This document shows, one piece after another, positions 8,811 through 16,475 of a stretch of DNA of 64,000 bases. The position numbers and the translations under genes are program-made. The notes beneath the pieces are model-generated. The model ran no database searches, had not been told where the DNA came from, and saw nothing but the letters and a program-made list of their open reading frames with translations. The stretch comes from Natronobacterium texcoconense (GTDB lineage: Archaea; Halobacteriota; Halobacteria; Halobacteriales; Natrialbaceae): the NCBI RefSeq assembly GCF_900104065.1, contig NZ_FNLC01000001.1, positions 806,001 through 870,000 on the forward strand, in the 5' to 3' direction. Within the stretch, counting starts at the first letter, position 1. Every line of letters begins with the position of its first letter.

Positions 8811-8827
8811 TATATAACAGTATTGTG
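8811..8827 (-). promoter_or_regulatory. Promoter of lipoprotein copy B
   Basis: On the gene strand this reads CACAATACTGTTATATA. It contains the 13-base block shared with copy A (8813-8825) and a TATA box about 30 bases before the ATG at 8781, consistent with a leaderless transcript. It also contains CACAATA, the reverse of the TATTGTG box seen at thiol genes; that match may be chance. Confidence 0.6.
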
Positions 8828-8967
8828 TCCGACGTTCGTCTCACCGCCGCTCCCTATCGGGGTTTGGATCGGCGAGTCGTCCGCCAGCGGGCTCGGAGTA
8901 AGCGATCCGTACCGACCGGTCGGTCGCGAACACAACATCAATAGGCGAACCGACGAAACGTTTGCCC

Positions 8968-9264
8968 ATGCGCATCGCCGCCGAACGGATCGAACGGCTT
9001 CACGACCTCGCGAGAGCGGCGGCGATGGAAGACGATCAGGAGCGCGCACGATACTACGTCCGACTCGCACGCCGAGTTGCCGAACGGAACCGGCTCACCC
9101 TCCCCCGGAAGTTCCGCCGGTTCACCTGCGACGACTGCGACGCCTACCTCCGACCGGGACGGAACGCTCGAGTTCGCCTCCAGGACGGCCACGTCGTGAT
9201 CACTTGCGATTGCGGGTCGCAGGCGCGATATCCGTACGAGGGGGACGACGAACGCGAAACGTAA
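8968..9264 (+). CDS. rnp4: RNase P protein component 4 (Rpp21/Rpr2 family)
   Basis: A 98-residue protein subunit of archaeal RNase P, the tRNA 5-prime processing ribozyme. The N-terminal helices (ERIERLHDLARAAAME, ARYYVRLARRVAERNRL) and the conserved PRKFRRFTCDDCDAYL lead into a zinc ribbon made by CDDC and CDCG. ATG at 8968 matches the usual family start (MRIAAERI); a TTG six bases earlier is less likely. It is the first gene of a probable operon with yhbY and mscS, a common haloarchaeal order. Confidence 0.92.
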   Translation: MRIAAERIERLHDLARAAAMEDDQERARYYVRLARRVAERNRLTLPRKFRRFTCDDCDAYLRPGRNARVRLQDGHVVITCDCGSQARYPYEGDDERET

Positions 9265-9316
9265 GCGTCGTTCCGTTCGCGAAGATTCAAACCACTCGAC
9301 GCCATTACTCGTGGGT

Positions 9317-9565
9317 ATGGACCGACAGGAACTCCAGAAACGAGCGCACGACCTCGACGTCACCGTCTGGGTCGGCAAGAGCGGTATCGAATCCGTCGTC
9401 GACGAACTCGACGACCAGCTAACCGATCGAGACCTGGTGAAGGTCAAATTCCTGCGTGCCGCACGCGCCGGGAGTTCGACCGAGGAGAAGGCCGAGGATC
9501 TGGCAGACCGTGTGAGTGCGGAACTCGTCGAAACCCGCGGTCACACCGCCGTGCTGCATCGATGA
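9317..9565 (+). CDS. yhbY: YhbY-type CRM RNA-binding protein
   Basis: An 82-residue single CRM domain protein. WVGKSGIESVVDELDDQL and LVKVKFLRAARAG match the YhbY fold, whose GxxG-like loop (GKSG) contacts RNA; in bacteria it associates with pre-ribosomes. ATG at 9317 is chosen over GTG at 9311. The stop codon overlaps the start of the MscS gene (ATGA at 9562-9565), indicating coupled translation. Its place between rnp4 and mscS suggests a ribosome or tRNA maturation role. Confidence 0.9.
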   Translation: MDRQELQKRAHDLDVTVWVGKSGIESVVDELDDQLTDRDLVKVKFLRAARAGSSTEEKAEDLADRVSAELVETRGHTAVLHR

Positions 9566-10473
9566 TCCCGATCCCTCTCCAAGCGGAGACAGGAGAGGAA
9601 CTCGGCCCGATCGGGAACGCACTCGAACCTGTCGCGGGCGGCCCACTCGCCGCTAGCCTCGAGGGAGCAGTCCTCTTTCTGATCGCGTTTCTCGTCGTCT
9701 CCGCGATCGGGCGGCTCGTCGTCGTCCCGCTCGTTCGACGGGGGCTCGAGACCCGCGAACTCGACGCCCACGCACGGAAACCGCTGTTGAAGCTGACCCG
9801 GTTCGGCGTCGTCTTCCTGGCGATTGCAATCGCTTTCGGCTTCGCCGGCTTCGGCAACTTCCTCGTCTCGATGGCCGGCATCGCGGCTGCCGGCGCAGTG
9901 GTGGTCGGGCTAGCAATGCAGAGTACGATCGCGAACTTCGTCGCCGGCGTGTTCATCTTCGTCGACGAACCGTTCCGGATCGGCGACTGGATCGAGTGGG
10001 ACGAGTACTCGGGCGTCGTCGAAGACGTCAGTCTCCGGGTCACGCGCGTCCGGACGTTCGACAACGAACTGCTGACAGTCCCCAACGCACAGCTTACCGA
10101 CTGCGTCATCAAGAACCCCGTCGACGCCGACAAACTCCGGATGCGGTTCGTCTTCGGCATCGGCTACGACGACGACATCGACCGGGCACGCCAGATCATC
10201 GTCGACGAAGCGATGCGCCACCCGGACATCATGGACGACCCCGAACCGTCCGTTCGACTCACCGAACTCGGCGACTCCGACGTCGGCCTCGAGTCGAGAT
10301 TCTGGATCGCAGACCCCTCACGTAGCGATTTCGTCCGGATCAAAGGCGAGTTCGTCACCGCAGTGAAACGGCGGTTCGACGAGGAAGGGATCGACATCCC
10401 CTACCCCGTCCGGACGCTCGAGGGTGCTCTCGGACTCGAGACTGGGCGGAGTGTTCTCGAGTCCGCGGAGTAG
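9562..10473 (+). CDS. MscS-family mechanosensitive channel
   Basis: A 303-residue small-conductance mechanosensitive channel. Three N-terminal membrane helices are followed by the pore helix region (AGIAAAGAVVVGLAMQSTIANFVAG) and the beta domain (FRIGDWIEW, GVVEDVSLRVTRVRTFDNE, VPNAQL). The C-terminal alpha/beta domain ends near IPYPVRTLEG. Length fits simple MscS proteins. It would release solutes on hypo-osmotic shock, relevant to a salt-loving cell. It is coupled to yhbY by a four-base overlap and ends the operon. Confidence 0.93.
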   Translation: MIPIPLQAETGEELGPIGNALEPVAGGPLAASLEGAVLFLIAFLVVSAIGRLVVVPLVRRGLETRELDAHARKPLLKLTRFGVVFLAIAIAFGFAGFGNFLVSMAGIAAAGAVVVGLAMQSTIANFVAGVFIFVDEPFRIGDWIEWDEYSGVVEDVSLRVTRVRTFDNELLTVPNAQLTDCVIKNPVDADKLRMRFVFGIGYDDDIDRARQIIVDEAMRHPDIMDDPEPSVRLTELGDSDVGLESRFWIADPSRSDFVRIKGEFVTAVKRRFDEEGIDIPYPVRTLEGALGLETGRSVLESAE

Positions 10474-10606
10474 TCGGTCTCGGACAAACCGATCGCCCGT
10501 CTGTTGAAATTCGTAGAATTGGTCTAAGCGATTTCTGCGGGCAGAAAGGGCTGAAACACGATTAAATACAGCAGACGAGGGCCGAACGACTCGAGAGGTC
10601 CATCAG

Positions 10607-11776
10607 CTACGTTTCTGTGAGATCAACCTTTGCAGAGCCAACCTGAAGATACCGTTCTTCTTGATCGTCCGGGACCTCAAATGCAAATAATGCTTGCTCA
10701 CTAACGCCAGGTGAAATATCCCAGTCCGTTACTTGCTGATATTCAACGGTATACGTTCGATCCTGGTCATCAACGAGTTGGAAATCTAATTCAGTAGACA
10801 GGCCGTGACCAGAATGGGGGACTTCGATTTCCTCATTGGCTTCGTTCGTCATATCTATTCGCAACCTCACAAGTTCAGTATCGGGGCCAGTCCCGTATCG
10901 AGTCGTTCCTACGTACAGTCGATCGTCTACTGTAACCTCTGTAACTTCGTATGTGATTTCATCTTCTGTGAAGTTTTCTCCCACGAAGTAAATCTCCTCT
11001 TCCTCAGCCGCTGGCTCATCAATTTCTACAGCAGACTCGGTTTCGGGTTCGAGTAGCATTGATCCGGAAAACGCTGCAACAAGCACGATCGCAACTGTTG
11101 CCCAACGACTGAACGTAATCCCGGACCCATGCCTCAATATTCCTCGGACAATCGGGAGGGACAGCGCTCCTGCGCTCAGCAGTAAAAGCCCTCCAAGAAT
11201 ACTGTCCGTGAATGCACCGAATCCTGCGAGAAGTAGGAGTAGTCCAATAGGATATGCGACCAGCTTCCCGAGGGTGATATTCCACTGGCTTCGTTCGGAT
11301 GAGGTCGACCCGATCGAACCGTCTAAGTATTCCGTCTCTACCTCTTCTGAATTCCAAAACCGCCAGTTCCCGTTTGATTTTCGGAACGTCCAGATTTGGT
11401 CGACCCGGTTATCTCTAAAATTCGAGTTGTCGTTTTTCCGCGTATCCTGAACGATCCGAACCTGGGCTTCCCCGTCCCCTATCTCCAGAAATTCGTAGTC
11501 TTTGACCTCGAACGAGATGTCATAGTCATTGAATAACCGCTTTGCCGTTTTGACGTTTTCGTCTACGTGGCCGGCTTCAGGATGAAACGTTTTCTTGTAG
11601 AGTTCTAGATTCTGTTCATTCAGCGCTTTGAACTGTGCTTTTATCACCTTCTTGATCTGACTTTTGTCTCCTGTGTTGTCTCCCTTACCGTTACCTGAAA
11701 CAGGAGTACCACAACTGCTACAGTATTTCGAATCAGATGATAACTCGTTACCACACGCAGAACAATACCCTCCCAT
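10607..11776 (-). CDS. Zinc-ribbon, NTF2-like and DUF4352-like membrane protein
   Basis: A 389-residue protein of unknown function with four visible parts. Residues 5-22 form a zinc ribbon (CSAC...CSSC). Residues about 40-150 resemble an NTF2/SnoaL-like fold (AQFKALNEQNLELYKKTFHP, WTFRKSNGNWRFW). Three membrane helices come next. The C-terminal 130 residues look like a DUF4352 immunoglobulin-like extracellular domain (TELVRLRIDMTNEANEEIE). ATG at 11774-11776 is used; the frame opens at a TTG at 11785. Codon use is AT-richer and Lys/Asn-richer than the neighbours, and an IS remnant lies beside it, so it was probably acquired by transfer. Confidence 0.75.
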   Translation of the reverse strand: MGGYCSACGNELSSDSKYCSSCGTPVSGNGKGDNTGDKSQIKKVIKAQFKALNEQNLELYKKTFHPEAGHVDENVKTAKRLFNDYDISFEVKDYEFLEIGDGEAQVRIVQDTRKNDNSNFRDNRVDQIWTFRKSNGNWRFWNSEEVETEYLDGSIGSTSSERSQWNITLGKLVAYPIGLLLLLAGFGAFTDSILGGLLLLSAGALSLPIVRGILRHGSGITFSRWATVAIVLVAAFSGSMLLEPETESAVEIDEPAAEEEEIYFVGENFTEDEITYEVTEVTVDDRLYVGTTRYGTGPDTELVRLRIDMTNEANEEIEVPHSGHGLSTELDFQLVDDQDRTYTVEYQQVTDWDISPGVSEQALFAFEVPDDQEERYLQVGSAKVDLTET

Positions 11777-11909
11777 ACTATACAATCAGATCCACAATAA
11801 AAATACATATTGGCTAATACGGTATTCCAAAATCCGCATTGGACTCATCGAGAGCCCTTCACAGATCGACGTCCGTGAAACTATCGCTCACTAGAGTTGC
11901 GATTTCCCG

Positions 11910-12071
11910 TCATTCTCCGCCGTACTCTTCGTCGAGGTATGGATCGTGTCTTCGCCCACAGGTCTCACATTCGTAGACCTGTATCCGCCATCCCGGTGTC
12001 GTGTAATGCGCGGAGTACGTCTCACGTGTTCCACAACGAGGGCAGACAGTAGGCGGGGATAACTCCATCAT
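11910..12071 (-). CDS. 53-residue zinc-ribbon protein
   Basis: A short gene starting with two consecutive ATGs (12069-12071, 12066-12068). The protein has two CxxC knuckles, PTVCPRCGTRETY and YECETCGRRHDP, 22 residues apart, making a complete zinc ribbon and little else. It ends in an acidic tail (LDEEYGGE). Its size fits the many small zinc-finger proteins of haloarchaea. It lies between the transferred membrane-protein gene and the IS remnant, on the same strand as the former. Function unknown; nucleic acid or protein binding is possible. Confidence 0.65.
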   Translation of the reverse strand: MMELSPPTVCPRCGTRETYSAHYTTPGWRIQVYECETCGRRHDPYLDEEYGGE

Positions 12072-12093
12072 TGCAGGCGACCGAGCGAATCAC

Positions 12094-12661
12094 ATTGACA
12101 TCCTCCTCCGCGTGAACGCGGAGGAATCCCGAGCGGATGGAAATCAAAGATTTTCGGGCATCGCGGAATCTTCGATTCCGCTCAGCGGTGGGAGTTTCAG
12201 GTTCGCAACCACGGACGCCGCCACTTTACGGGAGTTCGCATCTAACCCAGTCATCGTGGTCGGTGGCTGTCTAGCCGTGCCAAGCGGCTGTTACTCCTAC
12301 CCTCGACGTCGTTGACTCTCATCTGTTGTTTTTGCCACCAGGGAGTCGCTGACGTTTCGACGGACTTGGAGTTGTCGTCGGGCTTACTCGACCGACGGAC
12401 ACACGACGAACCCTTCGAGGATTCGTGTTCACCGCGTCGGCGTTTCGGATACTGTCTCATTGGGGTGGCGGCATGGCCGCCTCCGAAGGTCGTTCGGAAT
12501 CCGCTCCGTTCCGACCTGACCTTACTGCTGTATAGCAGTTCTTAGCACTTGGAAGTGTGTATTGGAAACCTAGCTATGCAATTATTGGTGGAATGTATTA
12601 CTAAGTGACGGCACGTATCCACGCCGTGAACGAAGTGGTATTGCGCCTGTTCAGCGTATAA
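12094..12661 (-). mobile_element. Decayed IS200/IS605-type element, tnpB lost
   Basis: Both ends match those of the intact element at 31690-33152. The right end has ATTGACATCCTCCTCCGC and a hairpin at 12105-12124. The left end has GTATTGCGCCTGTTCAGC beside TATAA at 12657-12661. The roughly 480 bases between hold no tnpB; only a 69-codon open frame (12251-12460) remains. A strong stem at 12163-12181 (8-base arms, 3-base loop) lies just inside the right end, where the guide-RNA scaffold of TnpB elements is encoded. The strand follows the intact relative. Confidence 0.75.
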
Positions 12662-12851
12662 CTCCGTTCCCTGTACTGAGCAATCGCTCCTCCTACTCCT
12701 CTTCCTCGTCGCCCTTCTACCCGTTCTCTATTCCTGCTCTCTAAGCAGTGCAACTCGAGAGAGTGATCGCCGCTCGAGCCCCCATTAGGACCGAAATCAC
12801 GTAACTCGTTTTCGTCACGATCACAGATGGATCGCGGGCTACCGGAATCCG

Positions 12852-13670
12852 TCAGTCGGCACCGAGGTCGGTCACTGTCGCGTTCTCCGGTGGCTCGAAC
12901 GCGAACGTTTCGTCGTCGACGTCACCGTTGAACGTGACATTCTCGAACCGTTCGGTCATGACGTAGCGTTCGTTCTCCTCGTCCGCTTCCACGACGAGTT
13001 GCTCTTTCAGCGGGAACTCGTACTCCGCGTCGATCCAGAGGCGCTGTTCGTGAACGACGAGCTCCTCGCCCGGATCGACCGTCTCGAGAGCGTAGACGAA
13101 TTCGGTGTCGCCGACGAGGACGGAGAGTCCCTCCGTGACCGTTTCGTTTTTCGCTTCGACGGCGAGCACGTGGGCGTCGCGGTCGGCAACCGTCTCGGTG
13201 CCCTCGTACTCGAGGTCGTAGAGGTCCTGCTGGTAGTCGGCCTGTTCAGCGCGGTCCGACCGGACCGCGTCGTCGTCGAACGGCTCCTCGGGCGCGAAGT
13301 AGCTCGCGGCGTTCGCGTCGGGATCGTACCACCACGTCGTCGAGGCGTTCGAGACGTAGACGTCGCCGACGCGGTCGGGTTCGGACGACTCGAGGACCTC
13401 GCTGCGGTAGTCGACGTACGGCCGTTCGTAGACTGCGACGCGTTCGGTTCGCGTCTCGGCGTCGCTCCCGTTCCCGATCACGATTTCGGTCGTCCGTTCG
13501 CCGTGGACGCTCTCTAGCTCGTCGGCGTGGACGAACGCGCCCTCGAACACGTCGGCCGGGTCCTCCTCGAGGGTCGACGGGTTCGAGTCGCCGGCTGGCA
13601 GGGAACAGCCAGCGAGGAGGGTGATAATAACGAGAATACTGAGTAACGGAGCGACTCGACGGTACGCCAT
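12852..13670 (-). CDS. LolA-like lipoprotein
   Basis: A 272-residue secreted lipoprotein with a hydrophobic signal and lipobox (ITLLAGC). The mature part has the half-barrel look of LolA/LppX-like proteins: repeated beta strands such as RTTEIVIGNG, DVYVSNASTTWWYDPD and RLWIDAEYEFPLKEQ. Haloarchaea often carry such proteins annotated as outer-membrane lipoprotein carrier relatives, though they have no outer membrane. ATG at 13668-13670 places the signal at the N-terminus; a GTG three codons earlier is possible. Function is probably binding or shuttling of a hydrophobic molecule at the cell surface. It stands alone. Confidence 0.75.
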   Translation of the reverse strand: MAYRRVAPLLSILVIITLLAGCSLPAGDSNPSTLEEDPADVFEGAFVHADELESVHGERTTEIVIGNGSDAETRTERVAVYERPYVDYRSEVLESSEPDRVGDVYVSNASTTWWYDPDANAASYFAPEEPFDDDAVRSDRAEQADYQQDLYDLEYEGTETVADRDAHVLAVEAKNETVTEGLSVLVGDTEFVYALETVDPGEELVVHEQRLWIDAEYEFPLKEQLVVEADEENERYVMTERFENVTFNGDVDDETFAFEPPENATVTDLGAD

Positions 13671-13752
13671 CGTCGTCACTGTATGGGGGAACCATCCTAA
13701 GCCTTACCAACGAATCTTGGATCAGTTGGCTGTCCTGTGACGAGAGGTATGC

Positions 13753-13857
13753 GACTCGACCGTCGAACGCTACGGCGGAAAGATCCGGGTCGGCTCTGCA
13801 CCCGGCGAAGGGACGACGGTCTCGTTTACCCTGCCGGCCACGGACGAGACGTCGTAA
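13753..13857 (+). pseudogene. C-terminal remnant of a histidine kinase
   Basis: The last 30 or so codons of a sensor kinase survive: VERYGGKIRVGSAPGEG followed by TTVSFTLPA and a TAA at 13855-13857. This is the G2-box end of the HATPase domain. No HisKA domain, N-box or sensor lies upstream; the preceding DNA is the promoter side of the lipoprotein gene. It is therefore a deletion remnant. Confidence 0.7.
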
Positions 13858-14198
13858 TCGCTCTCAGCCCCATCTACGGAGCGCCCGATACGCGGCGTAG
13901 ACGCCGGCCACGGCCGTTCCTCGAGCGGTTCGTCGAGTTCGTCGAAGACCGACTCGAGACGGTCGCGTTGCTCGATCGTCTTCTCGCGGTGGTTCTCGAG
14001 GCCCCGTTTCAGGGCGTCGTTGTGGACGGTCTCGAGTTGTGCCTCGAGAACCTCGTCGTGGCGTCGCTCCACGTAGTACAGTTCCTGGGGGTGGTAGACG
14101 AAGGTGTCGTGGCGATCGGTGACTGGCCGTGTCACAGTCAGGAGACGTCCACGTTCGCCGCGACGTCGCAAAAACGCCAGTTCGTCGAAAGCGAACCG
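13770..14198 (-). pseudogene. Truncated gene fragment, possibly a regulator
   Basis: An open frame without a convincing start reads FDELAFLRRRGERGRLLTV, then DTFVYHPQELYYVERRHDE and a coiled-coil-like stretch with EVLEAQLETVHNDALKRGLE. An in-frame stop sits just before 14198 and no start with an upstream signal is seen. The 3-prime part runs antisense across the histidine-kinase remnant, so the original C-terminus is also lost. The charged helix pattern recalls small haloarchaeal HTH proteins but I cannot assign a family. Confidence 0.4.
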
Positions 14199-14254
14199 TC
14201 AGCGCGGCGTGACCGTCTCGGGGACATCCGAGAGGTGTGACTGCCCAGTCTACG

Positions 14255-15193
14255 CTACGTGCCACTTCGCGTCGTCGACACCAGATAGATCCCGGCGGCC
14301 ATCACTGCGCCGCCGACGACGAACCGCGATCCCGGCGACTCGCCGAGCAGCGTCGCTCCGAAGAACGCCCCGACGACGGGCTGGGCGAAGAAAAACGCCG
14401 AGACGACGCTTGCGTCGACGTACTCCATCCCCTTGTACCAGAGGTACCACGCCGCGGCGGTCCCGAACAGCCCCAGATAGAGGACCGCAACGATCAGTTC
14501 CGGCGTCGGCTCGATCGCCCACAACGACGTTCCCGTCGCCGCGACCTCGAGCGGCACGAGCGCGCCGAGCACTGGAACCGCGACGGCACACGAGTAAGTC
14601 GCCGTCTCGAGTGCGGAGTAGCGCTCGATCAGCGGCTTCCCGAAGACGGTGTATGCCGCCCAGGTCGCGCTCGCGACCAGCAGCATGCCGATCCCGGCGG
14701 TTGCCGAACCGGTCACGTCCGAGAGATCGTACTGGCCGGTCAGCACGACGACGGTTCCGAGGGTCGCGACCGCGATTCCGACGACGAGACGGCCGGACAG
14801 CCGTTCGCCGAGGACGGTGACGCCGAGCAGGATCGTGAACACGGGCGTCAAGACGGTCACGAGCGATCCCTGGCTGGCGGTGGTCAGCGCCGTCCCGAGA
14901 AACTGCGTCGCGAGCGAGCCAGCGACGACCACGCCGAGCGCAGTGAACCCGAGCAGATCTCGCCGGGAGAACTGCCGAGGCGGTGCTGTTACGTGAACGA
15001 TGGCGAGCAACGCGGCCGAACCGACCGCGACGCGGAGGAAGGCGAGCGTCATCGGCGGTACAGCGTCGAACCCCCACTTGCTCACGACGTAGAGGCCACC
15101 CCAGAGCGCGGCGGCCGCAAGCGGTGCCAGCGCGAACAGATACGTCGAGATACCCGACTCCACGGCGTTCGGCGACAGTGAGACGGATCGCAT
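14255..15193 (-). CDS. EamA/DMT-family transporter
   Basis: A 312-residue permease of the drug/metabolite transporter superfamily with ten predicted membrane helices in two EamA repeats (LWGGLYVVSKWGFDAVPP opens the first; ASATWAAYTVFGKPLIERYS opens the second). Such proteins export amino acids, purines or other small metabolites; the substrate cannot be told here. ATG at 15191-15193 gives a short N-terminal tail; the frame opens slightly earlier at 15211. It is next to, and on the same strand as, an HTH_10 regulator but separated by about 85 bases. Confidence 0.88.
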   Translation of the reverse strand: MRSVSLSPNAVESGISTYLFALAPLAAAALWGGLYVVSKWGFDAVPPMTLAFLRVAVGSAALLAIVHVTAPPRQFSRRDLLGFTALGVVVAGSLATQFLGTALTTASQGSLVTVLTPVFTILLGVTVLGERLSGRLVVGIAVATLGTVVVLTGQYDLSDVTGSATAGIGMLLVASATWAAYTVFGKPLIERYSALETATYSCAVAVPVLGALVPLEVAATGTSLWAIEPTPELIVAVLYLGLFGTAAAWYLWYKGMEYVDASVVSAFFFAQPVVGAFFGATLLGESPGSRFVVGGAVMAAGIYLVSTTRSGT

Positions 15194-15278
15194 TCGACTC
15201 GAGATACACATCGAGGGAGGATGGACGCTCTCGTTAGGATGTTAACGATGCGTCTGGTTCACACGATCGACGCGGATG

Positions 15279-15998
15279 CTACGTCGGCTCACGTCGCAGT
15301 ACCGATTCGACCGCCGACACCGTCGGCTCGAGGAGTTTCCCTTCGGCCCGTCGCAGTGTCTTCGAGACGGCTGCGTCCGAAACCTCGAGCGCGTCCGCGA
15401 GGTCGCCGAGCGTCGCGGATCGCGGCACGTCGTAGTAGCCGGTGTCGATGGCTAGCCGAAGCGTCTCGCGTTCGGTCGCCGTAAGTTCGCGGGATCGTTC
15501 GAGGACGGTCGATCCGATCGCATCCGCGTGGACGTCCTCGAGGACGGTTTCGGGGTCGAGGACGCGTCGATTACGGAGTTCGACGTCGTCGTCGCGACGC
15601 TCGAGGATAGCGAGCGCTGCTTCGGCAGCCGCGTCGCTGTCGAATCCGACCTGCCACCGTTCGCTTCCGTCGACGTTCTCGAACGGCCCCGTGAGGTAGC
15701 CGTCGTGGTCGACGATCGTTCTCATGACGTCGGTCGTCCCCATCGTGAGTCGTGCACGGCCCGTCCGACCGTGCTTTGCGAGTAACTCGAACTCGATGGT
15801 CTCCTCGTGACTTCGGACGACGTCCAGGCCGCACTCGAGTGCCGATCCGTCGGCGGCGTCGGCGAGGATCCGCAACTCGAGGTCGCCGCGGTCGTGGTCG
15901 TAGTGCCAGTGTGGGGTCACGAAGGCCACGTCGTACTCGTCGCTGGCTTCGGTCAGCGGGCAGTCACACTGTCGGACCGACAGGGCGAGCGAGATCAT
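15279..15998 (-). CDS. HTH_10 regulator with bacterio-opsin-activator core
   Basis: A 239-residue regulator. Residues 1-150 form the alpha/beta sensory core common to Bat-like proteins (CDCPLTEASDEYDVAFV near the start, with C11 and C13). Residues about 185-235 are the HTH_10 domain (LTATERETLRLAIDTGYYDVP, then EVSDAAVSKTLRRAEG). ATG at 15996-15998 is the first start. It is unlike the short HTH_10 genes near 2-3 kb, having a full core domain. Targets may include the adjacent EamA exporter, but nothing in the DNA proves it. Confidence 0.82.
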   Translation of the reverse strand: MISLALSVRQCDCPLTEASDEYDVAFVTPHWHYDHDRGDLELRILADAADGSALECGLDVVRSHEETIEFELLAKHGRTGRARLTMGTTDVMRTIVDHDGYLTGPFENVDGSERWQVGFDSDAAAEAALAILERRDDDVELRNRRVLDPETVLEDVHADAIGSTVLERSRELTATERETLRLAIDTGYYDVPRSATLGDLADALEVSDAAVSKTLRRAEGKLLEPTVSAVESVLRREPT

Positions 15999-16105
15999 AT
16001 CATCGGCTCAGTGCGAACGACTAATCCAGTTTCGGTCGGCCTCGAGTGATCGTCGGAAGAAAACAGGGCCGTCGCTCGAGGATCGGGTATCGAAATGAAG
16101 TATGA

Positions 16106-16412
16106 GTGTGGATTCCGCGGTTGCCCGGCGTTCCGACCGGGGGAATCCCGGTTGCCTTCTCCACCCCGCGACCCGTCGAGCGACAGGTGTCCGGCGGTCC
16201 ACTGCTCGCTTCCGCGCCTGATGGGCTGTCGCCGGTTAACCACGATGGGGCGTCCCTGCGGACGGCCACCGTGGACCGCTGTCCCCGACGGACGAGGCTT
16301 CTATGTTGGCTCCCGAGGCCCCGGTCGGTCTGACCGGACGCCCGCGGCATTCGGTCCCCGCTAATGACCATAGCGCGGGTTGTGAGCAGGGCCAAACTGC
16401 CCGACCTATCCA
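16106..16412 (-). ncRNA. ffs: SRP RNA (7S RNA)
   Basis: The RNA part of the signal recognition particle, about 307 bases. The diagnostic helix 8 motif is present on the minus strand (ATCAGGCGCGGAAGCGAGCAG, matching the bacterial GTCAGGTCCGGAAGGAAGCAG pattern; over 20 bases total, so key part is GGCGCGGAAGCGAGCAG). The 5-prime UGGAU (16408-16412) can pair with AUCCA (16109-16113), closing helix 1. Helix 5 forms from CCGCGGGCGU and ACGCC...CCGCGG, with CCGACCGGGG pairing CCCCCGGTCGG. A TATA-like CTTAAG lies 25 bases before the proposed start. Ends are estimates within a few bases. Confidence 0.88.
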
Positions 16413-16432
16413 TCCCCTCGTAGGTGGTCGGA

Positions 16433-16439
16433 ACTTAAG
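16433..16439 (-). promoter_or_regulatory. TATA box of the SRP RNA gene
   Basis: CCTTAAGT on the minus strand lies about 25 bases upstream of the inferred first base (16412), the usual archaeal spacing. It helps fix the 5-prime end. Confidence 0.55.
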
Positions 16440-16475
16440 GGCCTTTCGCCTCCACGATCGCACGAGGGCGGCTAC

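Noticed and set aside
8806-8844. Start at 8844 for lipoprotein copy B
   Set aside because: It would place the TATA box and shared promoter block inside the coding region and bury the Tat signal.
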